DNA from: a virus
Reading direction: 5' to 3' (one strand)
IMG/VR virus record: IMGVR_UViG_3300031857_024899
Span: 1 to 45,407 of that record
Length of the DNA: 45,407 nucleotides
The notes under the pieces were generated by a model, which was not told the origin of the DNA, did not search any database, and saw nothing but the letters and a program-made list of their open reading frames with translations. The translations under genes and the position numbers were made by a program. Position 1 is the stretch's first letter. Every line of letters starts with the position of its first letter. This document shows, in pieces, positions 40,563 to 45,407 of the stretch.

Positions 40563-41330
40563 TTATGTTCTTCTAGATATGGCGCGCTCAGTGAACCCGA
40601 CTAAATCATCCACGTCTTCCGCATCAATATCAAGATTGCTATACGCGTTGCGGTAGTCCTCCCAGACAATATTGGAATCATTGAAGGGCTCCATCCCCCT
40701 TGCAAAGCCAAAAAACCTATTAATCAGCGCCTGCAACTCACCAAGACTAAAGATGTAAGTCATCACATTGTGCGGCACAAAAATCATGCCTTCACTTTTT
40801 CCCAATGCCAACTTCAACTCCTTCATTCTCGAATGATGGACCTGTAATTTCACGAGAACATTTGCCAAGTAGTCCGCCACGTCCGGGTCTGCATCTGAAA
40901 TACAGCGGCTAAATATTTCTTTATAACTTTCGGGCAATTCAGGCAGTTCTGCGGCAAGGGGACCGGGCCTCATTCCGGCTTCCCTCAGTTTTATCCATGC
41001 TTCTTGCAAAAGAATCGCGCTTTGCTTGCAGTATGAAGTTAATTCGCTCAGCGCATGCGGCATAAATGCTCGGGCAGCGATGAATTGCCGCTCACGCTGT
41101 TTATTGACGTTGTACTTTGCGATATTGAATGCGATCAAACTTGAAATAAATGCCAACACGCCGACGTTCAATGCTTGCCAACGATCCCACACTTCTTGAA
41201 CGTACGCCCAGTCCCCTGTTAAAAACGGAACAACAAGCATGCTCAAAAAATAGACGACAAATGACGGCAACCCCACCCAATTCATGATGGACATCATGGT
41301 GTCCGCCTTTACGAATCTAATGTGTTTCAT
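40563..41330 (-). CDS. membrane protein downstream of XRE-ImmA genes
   Basis: 255 residues, AT-richer than its neighbours. Two hydrophobic segments near the N-terminus (about 20-37, LPSFVVYFLSMLVVPFL, and 52-71, ALNVGVLAFISSLIAFNIA) are followed by a long helical cytosolic part (TSYCKQSAILLQEAWIKLRE; LANVLVKLQVHHSRMKELKL). No family is recognised. It overlaps the ImmA gene by ATGA, so the three genes form one operon. Confidence 0.68.
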   Translation of the reverse strand: MKHIRFVKADTMMSIMNWVGLPSFVVYFLSMLVVPFLTGDWAYVQEVWDRWQALNVGVLAFISSLIAFNIAKYNVNKQRERQFIAARAFMPHALSELTSYCKQSAILLQEAWIKLREAGMRPGPLAAELPELPESYKEIFSRCISDADPDVADYLANVLVKLQVHHSRMKELKLALGKSEGMIFVPHNVMTYIFSLGELQALINRFFGFARGMEPFNDSNIVWEDYRNAYSNLDIDAEDVDDLVGFTERAISRRT

Positions 41331-42244
41331 TTCTTCTTCACGATCCTCTGATCAACGCAGTCTGCGATCTCTTCATCATCCCAAGACCGATCCCATGACC
41401 GAGGAGCCGCGCTTTCAAGCAGCAACAGCGACAGGACGCGGTCCCGCGCACCGTACGTGTGCTTGAACTCGGTCAGCGTAATATCGGAGGACTCTTCTGG
41501 GCACCAGACATCGGCCGGCATGTCGATGCCGTTCCATTCCTGCGCAATGTCCGGGTCGGCAGCCAGCGTTTCCGGCAACGGTTCTTGCGGATCATCGGTG
41601 CGCCGGATGCGTGCACGCGTCTTGATGGCGCTGCTGCTGCGCCACTCGTACTTGGCGAATCCGTTGTCCCAATAGACCAGGATCGCGCGTTGCGGCGTGA
41701 ACTTGATGAACCGGATGCACAGGGACTCGAACGACACCTGGAAGCGTTTGGCAAGAGCACTGAGGATATGCAGATCAATGCGCCGGTCGGAAATCGCGTC
41801 GCGCAGCCGGTCGCCAGGGATCAAAAGGTTGCTGGCAAAGTCATCTGCCTCGCGCTCGATGTTGCGCAGGAGGTCTGCACCGGAGAAGACGCTCTCTTTG
41901 TCACAGCTAAATCTGGGGCGCTGGCCACGGTGCAAGACGAAGTGGCCTAGCTCATGGGCGATGGTGAACCGCTGGCGCTCGGCGAGTGACCTGCCGTTGA
42001 AAAAGATGCCCCACTCAGCGTCATCCTGTGGGTTGCGCACCAGCATGCCTTCGCAGCTGGCCAGGCCATGCGCCATCGGCGCCTTGATTTCGCGAACGCC
42101 CTGACCGTAGGGGGTGTCTGGCAGCATCTGGCGGACGAGGTCCAGATCAATGGCGTCAGGTGCAGACCCTTGGTGCCATGCGCGCATCCACTTGTGGATG
42201 TTGTTGGCCGCGATGGAACCGGTGAGGGCCTGCGCTGTGCTCAT
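41327..42244 (-). CDS. ImmA/IrrE-type zinc metallopeptidase
   Basis: 305 residues. The zinc protease motif is HELGHFVLH (HELGH at 97-101) with the third ligand in IEREADDFASNLLIP (about Glu132). The C-terminal part (RFQVSFESLCIRFIKFTPQR; FAKYEWRSSSAIKTRA) is a mixed domain found in many ImmA/IrrE fusions. Family members cleave a partner XRE repressor after DNA damage or phage signals. The partner is the gene three bases upstream. Confidence 0.9.
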   Translation of the reverse strand: MSTAQALTGSIAANNIHKWMRAWHQGSAPDAIDLDLVRQMLPDTPYGQGVREIKAPMAHGLASCEGMLVRNPQDDAEWGIFFNGRSLAERQRFTIAHELGHFVLHRGQRPRFSCDKESVFSGADLLRNIEREADDFASNLLIPGDRLRDAISDRRIDLHILSALAKRFQVSFESLCIRFIKFTPQRAILVYWDNGFAKYEWRSSSAIKTRARIRRTDDPQEPLPETLAADPDIAQEWNGIDMPADVWCPEESSDITLTEFKHTYGARDRVLSLLLLESAAPRSWDRSWDDEEIADCVDQRIVKKK

Positions 42245-42247
42245 GGC

Positions 42248-42589
42248 TCAGTCTCCGCTTTTGCCCTTGTCGGGGAACGCGATCTGGAGCAGTTGCCGGT
42301 AGCGGTCTTTCTCCTCGTTGGTCATGCCGGCGTACTCACGGAAAAACTGGACATCTTCTGGGCTGGCCTCAGGCACTGCCTCCAAGGGCTCACCCATGAC
42401 GTCTTCCATCGTCACGCCCAGCACCTTGGCCAACCCGTGCACCCGCTCGGCGGATGGGCGCTGGCCTTCCTTCATTTCAAGTTCCCAGATGTAAGCCTTG
42501 GTGCAGCCGGCGGCGTCGGCTACCTGCTGGAGGGTCAGCCCCTTCGCCTCACGCAAGCGCCGCAGGCGTGCTCCAAATGCCGAAGCCAT
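42248..42589 (-). CDS. XRE family repressor, partner of ImmA
   Basis: 113 residues with a lambda-repressor-type HTH (ARLRRLREAKGLTLQQVADA; AAGCTKAYIWELEMKEGQRP) and a short C-terminal helix region (FFREYAGMTNEEKDRYRQLL). The ATG follows AGGAG. It likely represses its own promoter and perhaps the divergent genes at 42820, until the ImmA protease cuts it. Confidence 0.88.
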   Translation of the reverse strand: MASAFGARLRRLREAKGLTLQQVADAAGCTKAYIWELEMKEGQRPSAERVHGLAKVLGVTMEDVMGEPLEAVPEASPEDVQFFREYAGMTNEEKDRYRQLLQIAFPDKGKSGD

Positions 42590-42626
42590 GGCGATGCTCC
42601 TGTGTATTCAATGTTTGGACTTTTTG

Positions 42627-42652
42627 AGTATAGCAGCGAGACACAAATGTCT
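42627..42652 (-). promoter_or_regulatory. XRE operon promoter and operator
   Basis: On the minus strand TATACT (42632-42627) is a good -10 box. The inverted repeat AGACATTTGTGTCT (42652-42639) lies directly upstream, between -10 and -35 positions. The -35 is weak. The layout fits autoregulation by the XRE protein. Confidence 0.55.
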
Positions 42653-42671
42653 GCCATATGTGCCGACCTGA

Positions 42672-42700
42672 TTGACAAGCGGAAATGCGGTGGACACAAT
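42672..42700 (+). promoter_or_regulatory. divergent promoter for the 42820 operon
   Basis: TTGACA (42672-42677), a 17-bp spacer, and CACAAT (42695-42700). It lies 20 bases from the XRE operator, so the same repressor could act on both. The ribosome site of the first gene (GGAAAGGACTGCC) is 100 bases on. Confidence 0.5.
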
Positions 42701-42819
42701 CACCCTGTATCACGTCACTTTACTTGTACGCGATATCCGTTTAGTAAATTAGTCGCCGGCCAGCGCACCCAGACTTCGGTCCGCAGACCTCCGACACCTC
42801 CTCGGAAAGGACTGCCAAC

Positions 42820-44052
42820 ATGAAAAAAACCTGGATCGACCTGCTGTGTGAGTTGCCCGTGGACGCCACCTTGCGTGAGTTCCTGACAGGCCATGGGCTG
42901 CAAATGCCCGACGACTTTGCTTGGACTGACAAGCCTGAGACCACGCAGGCCCTGATCGCGGCATTGCTCGGCTGCCCGGACATGGCCGTGCGCGACACGG
43001 TGGCCGCCAAACTGCGTGCCAGTGTCGCTCTTGGCGATTCGGCCGGATCGCAGGCCATGTTCCAAGTGGCCACCGGTGACGGAGCTACCTTGACAGCACT
43101 GGCCACATGCAAGAGCGACATCCATCGCTCGTTCTGGCTGTACGTCAAGCACCCGGAGCTGTTCGATCGCGCGGGGGACGTAGACCACTTCGAGCGCCAG
43201 GCGACCAACGCCCAGCAGCATGACCTGGGCGTCAAAACCATCCCCGACACATCGGACGCCGCTCTGACTGCACTGCGTGCCGATGTCGCCGCCTTCTACC
43301 AACGGGAGATGCAGTGCGGAGACCGCAGCAAGGCCTACGTCATGGAGCGCAGCCCCTGCGTGTTCCTGCTGAGCGTGCACGTCAAGGACCTTTCGACGGT
43401 CCAGTTGGAATTCCAGGGTGATGACCTCAAGCGCCGGGTCGGCAACCCCAACATCCATTCGGTGCTGGAGTACTCGACGCGCACCGGCGTCACCCGCTCG
43501 CTGGTCAAGGGAGGGGCCAAGTACCACCAGATGCTGCTCAAGGCGTTCGCCGAACATCTGCTGCACACCGTCCTCGATGCGCAACGCCTAAAGGCGCCGA
43601 CGCTCGATTTGTCGGCGCTGCGGCTGGGATTCGATGTGCCGCAAGCGCAGACCGACGGCTTCAACGTGCTGCAGGTGAAGTCGATCAGCCTGCTCAGCCC
43701 GGACAACCAGTTGAAGCTCGACTGCACAGCTATGGCGGCAAGCGAGCACCGCTGCGTTACCGACCTGCTGGCTGAAAAGCTGCCGGGCCCATTGTCCGAA
43801 AACTGGATGGTCACCGCCGCGCAGATCAATCTGTACTACCCACCCGAGCCCGGCAAGTCGAAGTCGAAGATGGTGGCCATCGAAATCACCCGCAAAGGGC
43901 GGCTGAACCTACACAAGTTCGACGCGCCATTGCAGGCGCAGTTGGAAAGCTACCTGGTGGCCCTGGGCATTCTGGCCAAGGGGCAGACGCTCAATGCAGA
44001 GGAGGTGCCGATGGGGGATGGTCAGGATCTGCAGCCCGCCTACGAGGACTGA
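42820..44052 (+). CDS. unknown 410-residue protein, first gene of the divergent operon
   Basis: No family is recognised. The protein begins with a helical stretch (ELPVDATLREFLTGHG), has a middle region with FWLYVKHPELFDRAGDVDHF and VKDLSTVQLEFQGDDLKRRV, and a C-terminal part (WMVTAAQINLYYPPEPGKSK, then MVAIEITRKGRLNLHKFDAP) of mixed alpha/beta type. There is no membrane segment or signal peptide. The next gene starts four bases later. It may be a defence or stress system component; the data do not say which. Confidence 0.75.
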   Translation: MKKTWIDLLCELPVDATLREFLTGHGLQMPDDFAWTDKPETTQALIAALLGCPDMAVRDTVAAKLRASVALGDSAGSQAMFQVATGDGATLTALATCKSDIHRSFWLYVKHPELFDRAGDVDHFERQATNAQQHDLGVKTIPDTSDAALTALRADVAAFYQREMQCGDRSKAYVMERSPCVFLLSVHVKDLSTVQLEFQGDDLKRRVGNPNIHSVLEYSTRTGVTRSLVKGGAKYHQMLLKAFAEHLLHTVLDAQRLKAPTLDLSALRLGFDVPQAQTDGFNVLQVKSISLLSPDNQLKLDCTAMAASEHRCVTDLLAEKLPGPLSENWMVTAAQINLYYPPEPGKSKSKMVAIEITRKGRLNLHKFDAPLQAQLESYLVALGILAKGQTLNAEEVPMGDGQDLQPAYED

Positions 44053-44055
44053 TCG

Positions 44056-45006
44056 ATGTCGACCCACGTAGCGTGGTCGCTGGTCTGTCGCCTGTTTCGG
44101 GGCGGCACGCCCATATTCCGAGGGGCTTTGTCACCAGCCGAGGAGACGGCCTGCGCCAGCCTGGGTGCAGCGATCAAGCCAACAGTCATCAGCCGCAACT
44201 TCGTGCTGTGCCCGTATTGCCAACTACAAAGCGGTCAGGTCGTTGGTGATGGCAATGGTGGACAGGTCTGCCAGTGCCCTGAATGCGGTCCCATCACGCT
44301 GACACCTGACGATCGGGCGGCGGTGATGTTGGACGAAGGGTGGCTGCGGTCAAAGCTGCGGATGGCCCTGGAAATCGAAAGCCGCGACGGCATCACCGAC
44401 ATCGCCGATGGTGTTTGGCGGTTGGGCGAGGCACGGCGCTCGCCGGTGCTGCTGGCCAGGAGCCTGAGCCGACTGTGGTCCGACCCATCCATCTTCGAGC
44501 GCGTCCGTATTACCGGCGCCGACATCCGGGTCATCGCGCCCAAGGCGCCAAAGGTCCGTGGCAATCCGTTTGCGCTTGGCATCGAGTGGCTGCCGCTGGA
44601 GGAACGGTTCACGCTGTACGGCGGCGGGATTGCATTGATCGGATCAGACACGGGCCAGGCACCCATGATGGTGGCCGAACCCTGGGCCACGTACCTGGGC
44701 CCCTTCTCGGCGGACTTCAGGTGGGTATCGCTGGATGACTGGCCCCACGGTCCGATCCGCTGCACCGAAGGCCAGGCTGCCGTCTTCAAGGCGCTCTGGT
44801 CATTCAAGGGCGTCAAGGTGGATGCCGAGCGCGTGATGCTCAAAGCGAGCCAGGATAGCGAAAAGCCCATCGACCTGTTCAAGGTCAAGAAAGAGAACAA
44901 AGGCAAGCCCGAGTACATGGGGCCGCTGCATGCGTACCGCACGCTCGTGAAATCAACCCAGCGTCCGGGGGAATACTGGATGCCGTGTGCAGCGTCAGCA
45001 GGTTGA
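44056..45006 (+). CDS. unknown 316-residue protein with zinc ribbon
   Basis: A zinc ribbon is visible at about residues 52-77 (CPYCQLQSGQVVGD ... CQCPECGPITL). The N-terminal arm and the C-terminal two-thirds (LSRLWSDPSIFERVRITGAD; FTLYGGGIALIGSDTGQAPM; YLGPFSADFRWVSLDDW) match nothing I can name. The region around residue 240 (TEGQAAVFKALWSFKGVKVD) looks like a winged-helix. It is coupled to the preceding gene. Confidence 0.72.
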   Translation: MSTHVAWSLVCRLFRGGTPIFRGALSPAEETACASLGAAIKPTVISRNFVLCPYCQLQSGQVVGDGNGGQVCQCPECGPITLTPDDRAAVMLDEGWLRSKLRMALEIESRDGITDIADGVWRLGEARRSPVLLARSLSRLWSDPSIFERVRITGADIRVIAPKAPKVRGNPFALGIEWLPLEERFTLYGGGIALIGSDTGQAPMMVAEPWATYLGPFSADFRWVSLDDWPHGPIRCTEGQAAVFKALWSFKGVKVDAERVMLKASQDSEKPIDLFKVKKENKGKPEYMGPLHAYRTLVKSTQRPGEYWMPCAASAG

Positions 45007-45062
45007 GACAGAAATTTGAGATGCCACGACGGCGTCGCGTTTAATTTTCAAAGGAGATTGAC

Positions 45063-45407
45063 ATGGGATTTTTCAAACCGCTGACCGGGCGACAAGTGGC
45101 CGAGTACGCGAACTCAATCTGTCAGAAGTGGGATAGTCTCACCCCCGAAGAAAAGGCCAGTGGCGAGTACATCGACCCGGACGCGCCCGTGGTGATCGCC
45201 GTGCCAAACCCACAATGGAGGGGAACGGACGACTGCTATAACGATGACGAGCACGGCAACAAATGGCTGCTTCACTTCCACTTGCAAAGCTATGGCGGTG
45301 GCGACGATAGGGACGATGATGGCAACGAGTGCGGCCATGACGGTGCGGAAATCGTCGGCATGGCGATGGAGCAGTCCACTTTCGTCGAGAAGGGCATGAA
45401 GGCATAA
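45063..45407 (+). CDS. small acidic hypothetical protein
   Basis: 114 residues, complete, ending at the last base of the window. The ribosome site AAAGGAGATTGAC is excellent. It has a very acidic Gly/Asp stretch (GGGDDRDDDGNECGHDGAEI) and LLHFHLQSYG. No family is recognised. It is 56 bases after the zinc-ribbon gene, so it is probably part of the same operon. Confidence 0.65.
   Translation: MGFFKPLTGRQVAEYANSICQKWDSLTPEEKASGEYIDPDAPVVIAVPNPQWRGTDDCYNDDEHGNKWLLHFHLQSYGGGDDRDDDGNECGHDGAEIVGMAMEQSTFVEKGMKA

Noticed and set aside
1-45407. tRNA or rRNA genes and insertion sequences
   Set aside because: I saw no cloverleaf with the TTCGA arm, no rRNA motif and no DDE transposase with terminal repeats. 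A proper scan with a tRNA model would be the decisive test.

Overview
The window is high-GC DNA with the codon use and gene content of a beta- or gammaproteobacterium; the phage families and the accessory genes look most like Burkholderiales/Rhodocyclales prophages, but I cannot name the species from sequence alone. Most of it (about 100 to 40,500) is a lambda-like siphovirus prophage. The last 5 kb is an accessory stretch of genes that are mostly unrecognised.

Left half, almost all on the minus strand and read right to left (22,180 to 205): terminase small and large subunits, gpW-like joiner, lambda-type portal, S49 head protease with a nested scaffold, gpD-like decoration protein, gpE-like major capsid, head completion and tail terminator genes, tail tube, G/GT tail chaperones joined by a visible -1 frameshift signal, lambda-family tape measure, distal tail genes including two tandem RCC1 beta-propeller proteins, DUF1833, NlpC/P60, J-like tail tip, DUF6127 and a three-helix holin. 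A minus-strand terminator lies at about 99-156. A toxin-antitoxin pair sits in the opposite orientation inside the tail operon (3,675-4,365).

Middle: 22,264-24,715 holds six small plus-strand genes (DUF6900, DUF3489, four unknown) with three copies of a 50-bp leader repeat. Then on the minus strand come a DUF7220-type membrane protein, two ParB-methyltransferase fusions (one DPPY, one TSPPY) flanking an M15 endolysin, a regulatory gap with GGTTACC repeats and a terminator-like hairpin, and a parDE pair. The DNA metabolism block (29,091-36,259) follows: DUF6362, RuvC-like nuclease, P4-type primase-helicase, HTH proteins, an iron-sulfur PD-(D/E)XK nuclease, DUF6511, a DUF669-like protein and a Sak4-type ATPase.

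Right part: an AT-richer plus-strand cassette (DUF6731 protein plus a four-helix membrane protein, 36,534-37,809), a four-gene serine-recombinase operon (small ORF, DUF2924, recombinase, ParB-like HTH; 40,479 to 37,897), an XRE-ImmA/IrrE-membrane protein operon (42,589 to 40,563), and, divergent from it, three plus-strand genes of unknown function (42,820-45,407). No tyrosine integrase and no classical CI repressor are visible; the serine recombinase and the XRE/ImmA pair are the best candidates for integration and immunity. The best leads for undescribed systems are the DUF6731/membrane pair, the XRE-ImmA-membrane operon and the three-gene cassette facing it.
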